Below are positions 25,615 to 35,308 of a stretch of 64,000 nucleotides of DNA, piece after piece. Each line of letters starts with the position of its first letter. Within the stretch, counting starts at the first letter, position 1. The position numbers and the translations under genes were made by a program. The notes under the pieces were generated by a model. It made no database searches and was not told the DNA's origin. It worked only from the letters and a program-made list of their open reading frames with translations. Origin of the DNA: Neobacillus niacini (GTDB lineage: Bacteria > Bacillota > Bacilli > Bacillales > Cytobacillaceae); contig NZ_JAMBOX010000005.1 in the NCBI RefSeq assembly GCF_023715785.1, forward strand, positions 186,001 to 250,000, in the 5' to 3' direction.

Positions 25615-27167
25615 GCGTATTCAACAGCCCGTGTTTCACGGATAACTGTTACTTTAATATGTCCCGGATAATCTAGCTCTTCCTCGATGCGCTTGCGGAT
25701 GTCGCGAGCCAATCGGTGGGCGGCAAGATCATCAATGGCATCCGGTCTTACAATGATCCGAACTTCACGTCCAGCCTGAATCGCAAATGATTTCTCCACA
25801 CCCTCATAGGATTCCGAAATCTCTTCCAGCTTTTCTAGGCGGCGAATGTAGTTTTCAAGTGTTTCGCTGCGGGCTCCCGGTCTTGCAGCAGAGAGTGCGT
25901 CAGCAGCAGCGACTAGAACGGCAATGGTTGATGTTGGTGCTGTATCGCCATGGTGTGAAGCAATACTGTTGATGACGACAGGATGTTCCTTGTACTTGGT
26001 AGCAAGTTCGACCCCAATCTCAACGTGGCTTCCTTCGACTTCATGGTCAATCGCTTTTCCAATATCGTGCAGAAGTCCGGCGCGTCTTGCCAGCGTTTCA
26101 TCCTGACCAAGCTCAGCAGCAAGCAATCCAGATAGCTGAGCTACCTCCATGGAGTGTTTCAGCACGTTTTGTCCGTAGCTTGTACGGAACTTTAAGCGGC
26201 CAAGAATTTTGATCAAATCCGGATGGAGCCCATGCACCCCAACTTCAAATGTAGTCTGCTCCCCAACTTCACGGATGTATTCATCCACTTCGCGGCGGGA
26301 TTTCTCGACCATTTCCTCAATCCGGGCAGGATGGATTCGTCCATCTTGAACAAGCTTTTCAAGGGCCAAGCGCGCTGTTTCTCGACGGATAGGGTCAAAA
26401 CCAGATAGAATAACAGCTTCAGGAGTATCGTCAATAATTAAATCGATACCCGTCAACGTTTCAAGGGTACGAATATTACGTCCTTCACGACCGATAATCC
26501 GTCCCTTCATCTCATCGTTTGGAAGGTTTACCACTGAAACAGTTGTTTCGGCGACGTGGTCCGCTGCGCAACGCTGGATGGCGAGCGAAAGAATTTCCTT
26601 CGCTTTCTTGTCAGCTTCTTCTTTTGCACGATTTTCGCTTTCCTTAATCATTATCGCGGTATCATGAGCAAGTTCTTGCTCTGTCCGATCGAGAATGATT
26701 GTTTTTGCTTCCTCGCGGGTTAAGCCCGAAATTCGTTCAAGTTCTGTTTGTTGTGTACGTACCAACTCGTCCACTTTGCTTTCCATCTCTTCAATATGCT
26801 GTTGTCTTTGGTTTAGAGAATCATCCTTCTTTTCTAAAAGAATTTCTCGCTTGTTTAACGATTCATCCTTTCGGTCTAAATTCTCTTCTCTTTGCAGTAA
26901 ACGGTTTTCTTGTTTTTGCAGTTCATTTCTTCGTTCGCGAACCTCACGCTCCGCTTCAGTTCGAAGCTTGTGAATTTCATCCTTTGCCTCTAACAGGGCT
27001 TCCTTTTTTAGTGATTCAGCATCACGTTTACCATCTTCAAGAATCTGTTCAGCGGCATTTTTAGCTCCTGCTATTTTTGCTTCAGCAATGGATTTACGAA
27101 TAAAATAGCCAACAACGGCACCGACGATAAGGCCAAGCAAAATGGAGATGATTGTAATTGGTTCCAT
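25608..27167 (-). CDS. rny: Ribonuclease Y
   Basis: The membrane-anchored endoribonuclease that starts decay and processing of many mRNAs in Bacillus. It has one N-terminal transmembrane helix (residues 5-24), a long charged coiled coil (about 30-200) and a KH RNA-binding domain ([19 protein letters not shown], around 227-245). The catalytic HD domain carries [12 protein letters not shown] near 370, and a C-terminal domain follows. With the chosen start it is 519 residues. Two ATG codons are adjacent; AGGAGG is seven bases before the second (27167) and only four before the first, so I prefer the second. A TTGACA-N17-TACAAT promoter lies upstream. RicA in this window is part of the complex that steers this enzyme. 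Confidence 0.97.
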   Translation of the reverse strand: MEPITIISILLGLIVGAVVGYFIRKSIAEAKIAGAKNAAEQILEDGKRDAESLKKEALLEAKDEIHKLRTEAEREVRERRNELQKQENRLLQREENLDRKDESLNKREILLEKKDDSLNQRQQHIEEMESKVDELVRTQQTELERISGLTREEAKTIILDRTEQELAHDTAIMIKESENRAKEEADKKAKEILSLAIQRCAADHVAETTVSVVNLPNDEMKGRIIGREGRNIRTLETLTGIDLIIDDTPEAVILSGFDPIRRETARLALEKLVQDGRIHPARIEEMVEKSRREVDEYIREVGEQTTFEVGVHGLHPDLIKILGRLKFRTSYGQNVLKHSMEVAQLSGLLAAELGQDETLARRAGLLHDIGKAIDHEVEGSHVEIGVELATKYKEHPVVINSIASHHGDTAPTSTIAVLVAAADALSAARPGARSETLENYIRRLEKLEEISESYEGVEKSFAIQAGREVRIIVRPDAIDDLAAHRLARDIRKRIEEELDYPGHIKVTVIRETRAVEYAK

Positions 27168-27303
27168 CATTACACCTCCTCTTGCTATGAACTTTTGTTA
27201 CATTTTTTAAGTGTCGGCATGTACATTGTTTAGACTCAACATACAGCAAGCACCAAGGCTTTTCATCATGTAATATTTTCAAAAATGTAAAATATACATG
27301 TTA

Positions 27304-27332
27304 ATTGTAAAGCTGGGACTTGTCATTGTCAA
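27304..27332 (-). promoter_or_regulatory. Sigma-A promoter of rny
   Basis: On the minus strand TTGACA (27332-27327) is followed after exactly 17 bases by TACAAT (27309-27304), about 140 bases before the rny start. This is close to a perfect vegetative promoter. The rest of the 312-base gap holds only the recA terminator and an AT-rich leader. Confidence 0.75.
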
Positions 27333-27435
27333 GGTTTTGTCAGAATTGCTTCTATAAATATTTCCAACTTATCAGGTTTGAGAGCGGTTTCAATGTGTAT
27401 ATTTGTTGGTTTTATTGCATAAAAATACATTTACA

Positions 27436-27472
27436 TAAAAAAATGAGCAAAACCCGAACACGGGCCTTGCTC
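27436..27472 (-). terminator. Terminator after recA
   Basis: GAGCAAGGCCCG and CGGGTTTTGCTC pair with wobbles around a short loop, followed by ATTTTTTTATG on the minus strand. Confidence 0.8.
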
Positions 27473-27479
27473 AAGAACA

Positions 27480-28523
27480 TTAATTATCCAGCAATTCAAA
27501 TTGCTCATCGTCATCGGTTTCGGTGACGACTTTTTCGCCATCTAAACCGTAATGCTCGCGGATTTTGGTTTGAATCTCCTGGCGAAGATCAGGGTTTTCC
27601 TTTAGGAACAGTTTGGCGTTTTCACGGCCCTGTCCGATTCGTTGATCGTTGTAGGAATACCATGAACCGCTTTTTTGGATAATATCCAATTCTGAACCGA
27701 TATCGACAATTTCGCCTTCTTTGGATATACCTTCTCCATACATAATATCCACTTCAGCCGTACGGAATGGAGGCGCCACCTTATTCTTGACAACTTTAAT
27801 TTTTGTCTTGTTACCGACCATTTCAGTGCCTTGCTTTAACTGCTCGGAACGGCGGACTTCAAGACGGATGGTCGAATAAAACTTCAGCGCACGTCCACCA
27901 GGTGTTGTCTCGGGGTTTCCAAACATAATTCCGATCTTCTCTCGGATCTGGTTTATAAAGACGGCAATTGTTTTAGATTTGTTGATTGAACCTGATAGTT
28001 TACGAAGGGCTTGGGACATCAAGCGGGCCTGTAAGCCTACGTGAGAGTCTCCCATTTCACCTTCAATTTCGGCTTTTGGTACTAGAGCTGCTACAGAGTC
28101 GACAACGATAATATCGATTGCGCCGCTTCGCACAAGCGCTTCAGCGATTTCAAGGGCTTGTTCACCTGTATCTGGCTGGGATAATAATAATTCATCAATG
28201 TTAACGCCTAGTTTTTGTGCATAAGTTGGGTCCAATGCATGCTCAGCGTCGATAAACGCTGCTTGTCCGCCTTTTGCTTGAACTTCCGCAATAGCATGCA
28301 GAGCGACGGTGGTTTTACCAGAGCTTTCTGGTCCATATATCTCGATGATCCGTCCCCTTGGGTATCCTCCAACACCAAGTGCTGCATCCAGTGCCAGGGA
28401 CCCGCTCGGAACTGTTGAAATCTTCGTTTCCGATTGTTCTCCCATTCTCATGATGGAACCTTTACCGAATTGTTTTTCTATTTGTTTTAGCGCCATTTCT
28501 AAGGCGGCCTTTCGGTCACTCAC
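27480..28523 (-). CDS. recA: Recombinase RecA
   Basis: The strand-exchange ATPase of homologous recombination, which also stimulates LexA self-cleavage in the SOS response. The 347-residue protein has Walker A GPESSGKT (around 65-72), Walker [11 protein letters not shown], the DNA-binding loop L2 region [17 protein letters not shown] and an acidic C terminus ([14 protein letters not shown]). The start is GTG 28523 with AAAGGAGGAAC upstream. Directly upstream lie a sigma-A promoter and a LexA/DinR box, so it is SOS-controlled. It stands alone between cinA and rny, as in B. subtilis. Confidence 0.99.
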   Translation of the reverse strand: MSDRKAALEMALKQIEKQFGKGSIMRMGEQSETKISTVPSGSLALDAALGVGGYPRGRIIEIYGPESSGKTTVALHAIAEVQAKGGQAAFIDAEHALDPTYAQKLGVNIDELLLSQPDTGEQALEIAEALVRSGAIDIIVVDSVAALVPKAEIEGEMGDSHVGLQARLMSQALRKLSGSINKSKTIAVFINQIREKIGIMFGNPETTPGGRALKFYSTIRLEVRRSEQLKQGTEMVGNKTKIKVVKNKVAPPFRTAEVDIMYGEGISKEGEIVDIGSELDIIQKSGSWYSYNDQRIGQGRENAKLFLKENPDLRQEIQTKIREHYGLDGEKVVTETDDDEQFELLDN

Positions 28524-28591
28524 AAATAGTTCCTCCTTTTATAATTAAATTAAAATTATTGCTGGAATCTATGAAATTGAAACCTATTAAT

Positions 28592-28620
28592 ACTATAACC
28601 TCTTTCGGATGATTTGTCGA
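28592..28620 (-). promoter_or_regulatory. Sigma-A promoter of recA
   Basis: On the minus strand TCGACA (28620-28615), 17 bases, then TATAGT (28597-28592). The LexA box sits ten bases upstream of the -35 hexamer. Confidence 0.65.
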
Positions 28621-28629
28621 GCAAAAACA

Positions 28630-28643
28630 CGAACATCTATTCG
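28630..28643 (-). promoter_or_regulatory. LexA (DinR) SOS box upstream of recA
   Basis: On the minus strand the site reads CGAATAGATGTTCG, one base away from the Bacillus SOS consensus CGAACRNRYGTTCG. The deviation (T for C in the fifth position) is also found, as I recall, in the B. subtilis recA box. The place immediately upstream of the recA promoter supports the call. Confidence 0.85.
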
Positions 28644-28797
28644 ACCTTTTTCTAGGCAATTATTTATGGTATAAGAAACAAATTTACCCAAGAAAAGGAG
28701 TTTTTCTGAAGGGTATTTGATAGAAAAAGTCTTATTTGCTTATTTTCAGATAATTTCAAGAAATTTAACTGAAACATTTGGCAATATGATCCCCAAT

Positions 28798-28950
28798 GGA
28801 GACAATTCCTCATAGACTTTCCAGCCTTTTGTCCTCATGAACCGTCTATGAGGACAGTTCCTCTCATTCTTTCCAGCCTTTTGTCCTCATGAGCCTTCTA
28901 TAAGGACACCTCAGCCCCAACTGACCACTATTTTGTCTTCATGAACGGTC
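28798..28950. repeat. Cluster of TGTCCTCAT...ATGAGGACA hairpin repeats
   Basis: Two near-identical units, each starting TTTCCAGCCTTTTGTCCTCA, occupy 28818-28856 and 28870-28907. Each contains an inverted repeat TGTCCTCAT / ATGAGGACA (28830-28838 with 28848-28856; the second copy reads ATAAGGACA). A degenerate third copy (TTTTGTCTTCATGAACGGTC) lies at 28931-28950, and a half copy (CCTCATAGAC) at 28808. No reading frame is present. Confidence 0.7.
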
Positions 28951-28967
28951 CACCCTTCCCCCAAAAA

Positions 28968-29002
28968 CAAAAAAACACAGAACGCTCATCCAGCATCCTG
29001 TG
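28968..29002 (-). terminator. Terminator overlapping the end of cinA
   Basis: CACAGGATGCT and AGCGTTCTGTG pair (with wobbles) around a five-base loop that holds the cinA stop codon; TTTTTTTG follows on the minus strand. Confidence 0.75.
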
Positions 29003-30239
29003 ATTCCTTCAAATATTTCAACAAATAGTAACAGCCAAACTTTACCGCCCGGCCACGGTTGGCTTCGCGCGTTCCGCTAAGACTAAGCTTCTCAACCATC
29101 ACCGGAAGCCCCGCCACCGAAATACCGATATATACCGTTCCAACCGGCTTGCCTTCCAACTCATCCGGTCCGGCTACACCAGTAAAACTGATTCCGATAT
29201 CCGCCCCAAAGATCCGTGCCGCATTCACCGCCAGTTCCCTGGCACATTCCTCACTTACCGCTCCATGAGCAGCGAGAGTCTCCGGGCGGACCCCAACGAC
29301 CTTCTCCTTGATTTCGTTCGAATAACAGACGACGCCACCCTTAAACACCGAACTCGCCCCGGAAATGGAGGTGATTTCCTGCTGAAACAATCCTCCGGTT
29401 AAACTTTCTGCAGCGGTAACCGTCAATTTCTTCTTTTTTAAGACCTTCGTCAATTCTTCCAATAATGAAGAATTATTATAACCGTATAAAAATTCGCCCA
29501 CGCGCGCCCTGATTTTTGCTTCTACGTCATCGAGCATTGCCTGAGCCGAGGCAACATCCTTATGTTTGGCGGTCAGCCTTAGCGTTACTTCTCCATCACC
29601 GGCAAGCGGAGCAATGGTTGGATTGCTTTGGGCTTCAATTAAATCAAGGACATCTGTCTCCAATGCTGCCTCACCGATGCCAAAAAACCGCAGCACCCGG
29701 GAGACAATTTGTTCCCCAGAACCGCCAAACCCTGCCAGAGCAGGCCCTCCATATTTCAAAAACATCGGCTCCAACTCTTTAGGAGGTCCCGGTAATAGCA
29801 TATAGGTATGACTCCCCCCCTGGTAAACCATCCCGGGAGCCATTCCATGGTCGTTGGGCAGAACTAGAGACCCCTTCAAAATCAATGCCTGTTTTCGGTT
29901 ATTTTCCGTCATTACCCGATTGGTCCGTTTAAAGAAAAGTTCAATCGATACCAGCGCGGCTTCGTCCATGGTCAGATCTGTTCCGAGATGGCGGGCAATC
30001 GTTTCCTTCGTCAAATCATCCTTTGTCGGGCCTAAACCGCCGGTAAAAATAATCACATCCGACCGCTTCTCAGCGATTTCAATCGCCGACTTTAGCCTAT
30101 CCGGATTGTCCCCGACAACCGTGTGAAAATAAACATCAATCCCCAGCCCCGCTAGTTGCTGAGATAGAAACCGTGCATTGGTGTTTACGATTTGGCCCAA
30201 AAGCAGCTCCGAACCAACTGCAATAATCTCAGCATTCAC
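28986..30239 (-). CDS. cinA: Competence/damage-inducible protein CinA (NMN deamidase / ADP-ribose hydrolase family)
   Basis: A 417-residue two-domain protein. Residues 1-170 form the MoCF-like COG1058 domain ([20 protein letters not shown] at the start, [10 protein letters not shown] near 70). About 255-417 is the PncC-like amidohydrolase domain ([36 protein letters not shown]). Relatives act in pyridine nucleotide recycling, and CinA is part of the competence regulon upstream of recA in many Firmicutes. The frame is open seven codons further, but AGGAGGGG before GTG 30239 and the 416-residue B. subtilis protein fix the start. It ends in a terminator, so recA is expressed separately here. Confidence 0.95.
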   Translation of the reverse strand: MNAEIIAVGSELLLGQIVNTNARFLSQQLAGLGIDVYFHTVVGDNPDRLKSAIEIAEKRSDVIIFTGGLGPTKDDLTKETIARHLGTDLTMDEAALVSIELFFKRTNRVMTENNRKQALILKGSLVLPNDHGMAPGMVYQGGSHTYMLLPGPPKELEPMFLKYGGPALAGFGGSGEQIVSRVLRFFGIGEAALETDVLDLIEAQSNPTIAPLAGDGEVTLRLTAKHKDVASAQAMLDDVEAKIRARVGEFLYGYNNSSLLEELTKVLKKKKLTVTAAESLTGGLFQQEITSISGASSVFKGGVVCYSNEIKEKVVGVRPETLAAHGAVSEECARELAVNAARIFGADIGISFTGVAGPDELEGKPVGTVYIGISVAGLPVMVEKLSLSGTREANRGRAVKFGCYYLLKYLKESQDAG

Positions 30240-30284
30240 AAACCGCCCCTCCTTTTTCAAAGGTTTACAGAATTAAAACTGCAC

Positions 30285-30863
30285 CTATTTCGAATTTTTC
30301 AGCACATGGCTGTTTTTCGCAAAATAATCCCATCCGGACCAGATTGTAAAAAATAATGCCACCCATAATGCCAAAAGGTCAAATCGAAATGGAATCATAG
30401 CAAAAATAATATTATGTAGTAATAACGCTGAAATCGCGACGATTTGCGTCCACGTTTTAATTTTTCCAAGCATATTGGCCGCGACGACTTCCCCTTCGCC
30501 GGCAAGCAGCAAGCGCAGTCCGGTAACGGCAAACTCCCTACTGATAATCACGATGACAATCCATGATGGAGCAAACCCCAGTTCAACCAGGACAATCAAA
30601 GCCGCGGAAACAAGCAGTTTATCCGCCAAAGGATCAAGAAATTTCCCCATGTTGGTAACAAGATTGTATTTGCGGGCATAATGGCCGTCCACCCAGTCAG
30701 TCGTCGATGCCAGTATGAAAATTAACGCACCGACAAAATGGGTTACCGGAAGGTCAGCACCGAGCAATCGGAACTCGCCCCAATCAAAAGGAACCAGCAT
30801 AATAATCAAGAACACCGGGATTAATACTATGCGTGAAATAGTAATCTTGTTAGGTAAATTCAT
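30285..30863 (-). CDS. pgsA: CDP-diacylglycerol-glycerol-3-phosphate 3-phosphatidyltransferase
   Basis: Catalyses the committed step of phosphatidylglycerol synthesis at the membrane. The 192-residue protein has about five transmembrane helices and the CDP-alcohol phosphatidyltransferase motif, visible as TDWVDGHYARKYN followed by GKFLDPLADK, with the metal-binding aspartates D, D, D, D in the right spacing. AGGAGG is seven bases before ATG 30863; the TTG one codon earlier is too close. It precedes cinA and follows ymfM as in B. subtilis. Phosphatidylglycerol is the lipid donor for Lgt, so the product matters for the Lgt-like cluster at 14-16 kb, though it is not linked to it. Confidence 0.96.
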   Translation of the reverse strand: MNLPNKITISRIVLIPVFLIIMLVPFDWGEFRLLGADLPVTHFVGALIFILASTTDWVDGHYARKYNLVTNMGKFLDPLADKLLVSAALIVLVELGFAPSWIVIVIISREFAVTGLRLLLAGEGEVVAANMLGKIKTWTQIVAISALLLHNIIFAMIPFRFDLLALWVALFFTIWSGWDYFAKNSHVLKNSK

Positions 30864-30889
30864 CAAACTTCCTCCTAAAATACAACAAT

Positions 30890-30963
30890 GTGCCGTTCAG
30901 TCGGCACCCTTTTCTATTTATAAAAGTTCATGTATGCGAAAATAGTCATCGAATGATGACTAT
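30890..30963 (-). terminator. Two hairpins between ymfM and pgsA
   Basis: AGTCATC / GATGACT (30944-30961) starts at the ymfM stop codon and is followed by ATTTTCG, a weak terminator. A second stem, GTGCCG / CGGCAC (30890-30907), lies 34 bases further down, before the pgsA ribosome binding site. They probably attenuate transcription from ymfM into pgsA; that is inference. Confidence 0.5.
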
Positions 30964-31901
30964 TGGTTCTTCGGAACAAATTGAATGGTGATGTCCTGAC
31001 GAACTTTTTCCGCGGGCGGAACCGCATACTCCAGCTTTTGGTCATTGACATAGATATCGGCATCAAGCGTTCTGCCGACAGTGATGACAGCTGCAGTCTC
31101 AGGTGTTAAGTCATAGGTTTGGCTTTCCGTCTCGGTGCCGGCCTTCAGCGTTCCCTGGAAAAATGATTTTCCTATGCCGTTTTTAATGCTTACCCAGGAT
31201 TCTCCTCGGGAAACGACCTTTACAACAAATTTATCGGCATTGGCCAATGAAAATGTTGAATTTCGGCCGCTTGTCTGCACAACCGTCAACTCTTGCTTTG
31301 GCGCCTCAGGTACTGGTGTCTGTGTTTCTTCTTTTGGCGTTTCTTCTTTTGGCTTTTCATCCTTGGATTTTTCCTGTTTCTTATCCTTTGCCTTTTCTTT
31401 GTCGGCGGCTTTTTCTTTCTCATCAGCCTGAGCCTTTTCAAGATTGTCGGATTTGACAAGCTTTACCGGCTCATTATCCTGGCTAACGGATTCATTCGTA
31501 TCATCGCCGGCATTCGTGGAAATAAAATAATAGAAAAGGCCGGCAACCCCGATCACAAAAACGGCAATCAAAATTTTGGGCAGGAAATCAAAAATTTTCG
31601 AGCTGCCCGGAGAGATATTTTTATGTGTTTTTACTCTCGATAATTGCGGCATTTCATCATTAATAGATGGCGGGATTTCATTTTTATAGGTTTCAAATAT
31701 TTCCTCCGGATTTAGGCCGAGCGCCTCTGCATACTGCTTTATAAACGCTCGAACATAGAAGTTACCTGGCATGCTGGAATAATTGCCTTCTTCAATTCCA
31801 ATTAAATATCGCTTTTGGATTTTCGTCATGGATTGTAAATCATCCAAACTTAAATCTTTGGCTAAACGGGCTTCTTTTAATCGATTCCCTAATTCAGTCA
31901 C
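30960..31901 (-). CDS. ymfM: RodZ-like helix-turn-helix membrane protein YmfM
   Basis: A 313-residue bitopic membrane protein. Residues 1-70 are a Cro/CI-type helix-turn-helix domain (LGNRLKEARLAKDLSLDDLQ), as in RodZ, which binds MreB and supports rod shape. One transmembrane helix follows at about 110-130 (ILIAVFVIGVAGLFYYFI), then a long Lys/Glu/Pro repeat region (about 150-210, with DKEKAKDKKQEKSKDEKPKE) and a C-terminal DUF4115 beta domain (about 220-313). The frame is open three codons further, but GGAAGG eight bases before GTG 31901 supports this start. It lies between ymfK and pgsA in the conserved order. Confidence 0.93.
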   Translation of the reverse strand: MTELGNRLKEARLAKDLSLDDLQSMTKIQKRYLIGIEEGNYSSMPGNFYVRAFIKQYAEALGLNPEEIFETYKNEIPPSINDEMPQLSRVKTHKNISPGSSKIFDFLPKILIAVFVIGVAGLFYYFISTNAGDDTNESVSQDNEPVKLVKSDNLEKAQADEKEKAADKEKAKDKKQEKSKDEKPKEETPKEETQTPVPEAPKQELTVVQTSGRNSTFSLANADKFVVKVVSRGESWVSIKNGIGKSFFQGTLKAGTETESQTYDLTPETAAVITVGRTLDADIYVNDQKLEYAVPPAEKVRQDITIQFVPKNQ

Positions 31902-31921
31902 GTAGAACACCTTCCAATTAT

Positions 31922-32716
31922 TTAAAAATCAAAATCTCCAAAATCAGAACCGGAGAACATATTATGCTGGTCAACAATATCGTATGTAATTTCTTCATCC
32001 GCATGATTTCTAAGTTCGATGATATAGTCAAAATCATCGAGCGTGTACTCGGAGTTTTGCACAAAAATATCGGGATGTTCGATCACCTTAACGGACGGCA
32101 TCCGCATAATTTCCCGGACAAGCTGCCAGTGCCGTTCATTGGCTCTCTTGGTCGACACGATCCCATCAAGAATAAATAAATTGTCGCTGTTGTATTCATC
32201 CTCAATCAATTGGTTGCGGATTGTTTGCTTTAACAGGGTCGAAGACACAAACAGCCAACGCTTATTGGCACACACGCTTGCGGCAACTAGTGATTCGGTT
32301 TTTCCTACCCGGGGCATCCCGCGAATACCGATTAATTTATGGCCATCCTGCTTAAATAATTCTGCCATAAAATCGACTAATAGACCAAGCTCGTCACGGA
32401 CAAAACGAAATGTCTTTTTATCATCGGCATCACGCTGAATATAGCGGCCATGCCGGACAGCGAGACGGTCCCGCAATTTCGGTTCCCGCAATTTTATTAG
32501 TTTTATTGTGTCCATAGTATGTAAAATTGACTCAAGCCGTTTAATTTGATTATCGTCCTTTGCCAATATTAGCAAGCCGCGTCTGCCCTCATCAACACCA
32601 TTGATGGTAACGATATTAATAGAAAGCATTCCTAAGAGGGAGGAAATGTCCCCTAATAAACCGGGACGATTTTTCTGAATTTCGTATTCCAAGTACCATT
32701 CTTTCTTCATGTTCAT
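31922..32716 (-). CDS. ymfK: YmfK family protein (DUF3388), ACT-like plus P-loop domains
   Basis: A conserved Bacillus protein of unknown function, 264 residues. The N-terminal part (5-75) looks like an ACT regulatory domain (WYLEYEIQKNRPGLLGDISS, then SINIVTINGVDEGRRG). The rest contains a P-loop GMPRVGKTES (around 134-143), so it may bind nucleotides. It lies between ymfJ and ymfM as in B. subtilis. The ATG at 32716 has only a distant GGGGGT; no better start is visible. Confidence 0.88.
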   Translation of the reverse strand: MNMKKEWYLEYEIQKNRPGLLGDISSLLGMLSINIVTINGVDEGRRGLLILAKDDNQIKRLESILHTMDTIKLIKLREPKLRDRLAVRHGRYIQRDADDKKTFRFVRDELGLLVDFMAELFKQDGHKLIGIRGMPRVGKTESLVAASVCANKRWLFVSSTLLKQTIRNQLIEDEYNSDNLFILDGIVSTKRANERHWQLVREIMRMPSVKVIEHPDIFVQNSEYTLDDFDYIIELRNHADEEITYDIVDQHNMFSGSDFGDFDF

Positions 32717-32856
32717 TTCAGTTGCGCACCCCCTTAAAGAAGTTTCGACAATTTTTTCAAAAATGCTTACCTAACCCCTATCATATCTGATTTTACTGTA
32801 AGATGAAAGAAAAAACACATGCAAACTGATATTTCACTGAAAAACTGGTATATAGC

Positions 32857-32893
32857 AAAAAAAGAGGCGGGGAATCTCCACCCCATCCTCTCT
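32857..32893 (-). terminator. Terminator after ymfJ
   Basis: AGAGGATGGGG pairs with CCCCGCCTCT (one bulge) and TTTTTTTGC follows on the minus strand. Confidence 0.75.
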
Positions 32894-32902
32894 TCTATAG
32901 CT

Positions 32903-33148
32903 TTATTGCTTAACAAGCTTAACCATCAAGTTGGCAATTGCCTGCTGCTCCTTTTGGTCTGCAACTGACCACAGGTCGGCGAGAACACGCTCCTGCTCGT
33001 TTTTCGGGTCAACATTTTTCGCCAAATAGTCACCGATCTGATAAGCGAGGCTGTTAATTGCCCCTTCACTCATCCCTTGATCTTGGGCAAGGTCAAGACG
33101 GTCACCCAAAAATTCCTGCCACTGTTTCCAGTTATCTAAAACAGACAT
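32903..33148 (-). CDS. ymfJ: YmfJ family protein (DUF3243)
   Basis: An 81-residue cytoplasmic helical protein matching the DUF3243 family of Bacillus (MSVLDNWKQWQEFLGDRLDL at the start, NLMVKLVKQ at the end). Function is unknown. AAAGGAGGG precedes ATG 33148 by seven bases. It follows ymfI, as in B. subtilis, and is closed by a terminator. Confidence 0.92.
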   Translation of the reverse strand: MSVLDNWKQWQEFLGDRLDLAQDQGMSEGAINSLAYQIGDYLAKNVDPKNEQERVLADLWSVADQKEQQAIANLMVKLVKQ

Positions 33149-33227
33149 CGCATAACCCTCCTTTAGAATGGTACATGGTTATTTTGCTACCCGAGGACCC
33201 AATCTATACATGATGGCGACACGAATT

Positions 33228-33950
33228 TCAGGTATACCATCCGCCATTTATTGCAAGGACCTGGCCGGTCATATAGCTCGAGTCATCCGAGAGTAAAAAT
33301 GCGGCAGCCTTTGCGATTTCCTCCGGTTGGCCGAGCCTGCCCATCGGAATCTCAAAGGTAATCCCTTCCAACTCCTCATCGGTAAAACCCTCCATCATTT
33401 TCGTCTCTACAGCTCCAGGAGCAATCGCGTTAACACGAATCCCATTTAAGGCTACTTCCTTACTAAGAGCCTTTATAAACGCAATTTGCGCCCCTTTTGC
33501 AGCTGAATAAGCCACTTCACAGGCAGCCCCAGTCTGTCCCCATATCGAGGTAATGACAACGATATTGCCCGAGCCCTTACTTAAGAATTTCGGCAACAGC
33601 TCTTTGGTCAGCATGAGTGGACTAAGCACATGAACATTAAGCAAAGCCACGGCCTCTTCAAGCTTTAAATCCATCAGCAGCCCATAATGGCTCATTCCAC
33701 CGCAATGAATCATGGCATCGAGCGAAAAAATCTGTGAGGTAACTTGCCGAAAGCCTTCCGGTTTTGCAAGATCGGCATGTATCGGAATGTACTCACCATC
33801 AAAAGCCGAGAGCCTTTCCATTAGTTCTTTGATATTCTGTTCACCTTGATTGTAATGGAGATAAAGATTGTATCCTTTGGCCGCTAAATGGCTGGCGACC
33901 GCTTGTCCGATTCCTCCGCTTGCTCCCGTAATTAATACATATTTTTTCAT
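33228..33950 (-). CDS. ymfI: Elongation factor P 5-aminopentanone reductase (SDR family, YmfI)
   Basis: A 240-residue short-chain dehydrogenase. The NAD(P)-binding motif TGASGGIG is at 8-15 and the catalytic triad is visible as S (VVITSIWGQ), Y and K (YSAAKGAQ). In B. subtilis YmfI reduces the lysine modification of elongation factor P to its final 5-aminopentanol form, which helps translate polyproline stretches. The gene lies between the M16-type ymfH and ymfJ as in that species. It is annotated in places as FabG-like, but gene order supports YmfI. Confidence 0.92.
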   Translation of the reverse strand: MKKYVLITGASGGIGQAVASHLAAKGYNLYLHYNQGEQNIKELMERLSAFDGEYIPIHADLAKPEGFRQVTSQIFSLDAMIHCGGMSHYGLLMDLKLEEAVALLNVHVLSPLMLTKELLPKFLSKGSGNIVVITSIWGQTGAACEVAYSAAKGAQIAFIKALSKEVALNGIRVNAIAPGAVETKMMEGFTDEELEGITFEIPMGRLGQPEEIAKAAAFLLSDDSSYMTGQVLAINGGWYT

Positions 33951-33982
33951 GTATATTCACTCTCTCTATTTCATTTGCCGTG

Positions 33983-34009
33983 AAAAAGCGCCGAAGTAAC
34001 CGGCGCTTT
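33983..34009 (-). terminator. Terminator after ymfH
   Basis: AAAGCGCCG and CGGCGCTTT pair around a seven-base loop and are followed by TTCACGG on the minus strand. Confidence 0.7.
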
Positions 34010-34012
34010 AAA

Positions 34013-35308
34013 CTATTTGGCCTTCGGGATTACTTGACAAACGGAGATCCGTTCATCGGCAATCATCTCTGAGGCCAGGGACTGGACGTCCTGCAGTGTA
34101 ATTTTTTCCAAGGTTGGCACGACATCAAATAGGTTCATTTCGTTGAAGGCATAACGGGTAAATTGATTGGCGATGTATTCAGGAGAATTGATTGCTCGTA
34201 AAAAGGCACCAATTTTCTTCCTTTTCCCTCGTTCCAATTGCTCATCCGTAAAGGCATTCCCATCCTTCGCCGCCATCAGCATTTCCTGGAGACGTTCCGC
34301 AAGCCTGTCGGGGCTATTTGTGTCTCCGCCAATCATGGCAAATCCAAAGCCCTGCTCCTGCGTGTAATCAAAGGAGAACGTTTCGTCCACCAAACCCTCA
34401 TTATATAGCTCATCATAATTATCCGAGCTTTTGCCAAACAGCAAATCCAGAAGGACATTCATGGTCAGCTCGGTTTTAAGCATTGCTTCCCCTGTTTGAT
34501 CCACGTGGAGAGCCTTGATGCCCAGCAGGCATTTGGAGGTTTGCACATTCATCTGCAGCACTTGCTTCTTTTCCGCTGCCTGAACAGGTTCACTTTCGAA
34601 ATGACGCTGAATTTCCGGCATATCTTTGTACTCTTTTTTAGCCTGATTATCCTTCACCTGTTTCATCACTTGATCCGGGTCAACGGGGCCGACAATAAAC
34701 AGGAGCATATTGCTAGGGTGGTAAAAGGTGTTATAGCATTCATACAGCCAATCCTTCGTAATATTGGAAATGGATTCAATTGTTCCGGCAATGTCGATAC
34801 TGACTGGATGGTTTTTATATAGATTTTGGATAATCCCAAAATATAAGCGCCAGTCAGGGTTATCGTCATACATTGTAATTTCTTGGCCGATGATTCCTTT
34901 CTCCTTTTCCACTGTCTTCTCGGAAAAATACGGGGATTGGACAAAATCAATCAGCGTTTCCAAGTTCTTTTCCACGTCAGAGGTGCTGGAGAACAAATAA
35001 GCAGTTCGGGTAAATGATGTAAAGGCATTCGCCGATGCCCCCTGCTTACTGAATTGTTGAAAAACATCGCCATCTTCCTTCTCGAACAGCTTATGCTCCA
35101 AAAAGTGAGCAATGCCGTCTGGAACGGTGACAAAGTCCTTTTTTCCGAAGGGAACAAAGGTGTTGTCAACTGACCCATATTTGGTCGTAAACGTGGCATA
35201 AGTTTTGTTGAACCCCTGTTTCGGCAAAATATATACATTCAAGCCATTTGGCAATTTTTCGTGGAAAAGCTCTTCCTGAAGTTGGTCAAACGTAATTTTC
35301 TCCATCAT
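34013..35308 (-). CDS. ymfH: M16 family zinc peptidase YmfH (catalytic subunit)
   Basis: A 431-residue cytoplasmic peptidase of the pitrilysin/M16 family. The zinc motif HFLEH (HxxEH) is at about 67-71 and the distal Glu is expected near 148, in KGIIGQEITMYDD. Bacterial M16B enzymes often work as heterodimers of one active and one inactive chain, which fits its pairing with ymfF. The genes overlap by four bases (ATGA), with GGAGG inside ymfF, so translation is coupled. Substrates in Bacillus are not established. Order ymfF-ymfH-ymfI is conserved. Confidence 0.94.
   Translation of the reverse strand: MMEKITFDQLQEELFHEKLPNGLNVYILPKQGFNKTYATFTTKYGSVDNTFVPFGKKDFVTVPDGIAHFLEHKLFEKEDGDVFQQFSKQGASANAFTSFTRTAYLFSSTSDVEKNLETLIDFVQSPYFSEKTVEKEKGIIGQEITMYDDNPDWRLYFGIIQNLYKNHPVSIDIAGTIESISNITKDWLYECYNTFYHPSNMLLFIVGPVDPDQVMKQVKDNQAKKEYKDMPEIQRHFESEPVQAAEKKQVLQMNVQTSKCLLGIKALHVDQTGEAMLKTELTMNVLLDLLFGKSSDNYDELYNEGLVDETFSFDYTQEQGFGFAMIGGDTNSPDRLAERLQEMLMAAKDGNAFTDEQLERGKRKKIGAFLRAINSPEYIANQFTRYAFNEMNLFDVVPTLEKITLQDVQSLASEMIADERISVCQVIPKAK

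Noticed and set aside
28798..28950. CRISPR array
   Set aside because: There are only two or three imperfect repeat units with irregular spacing, and no cas genes in the window.
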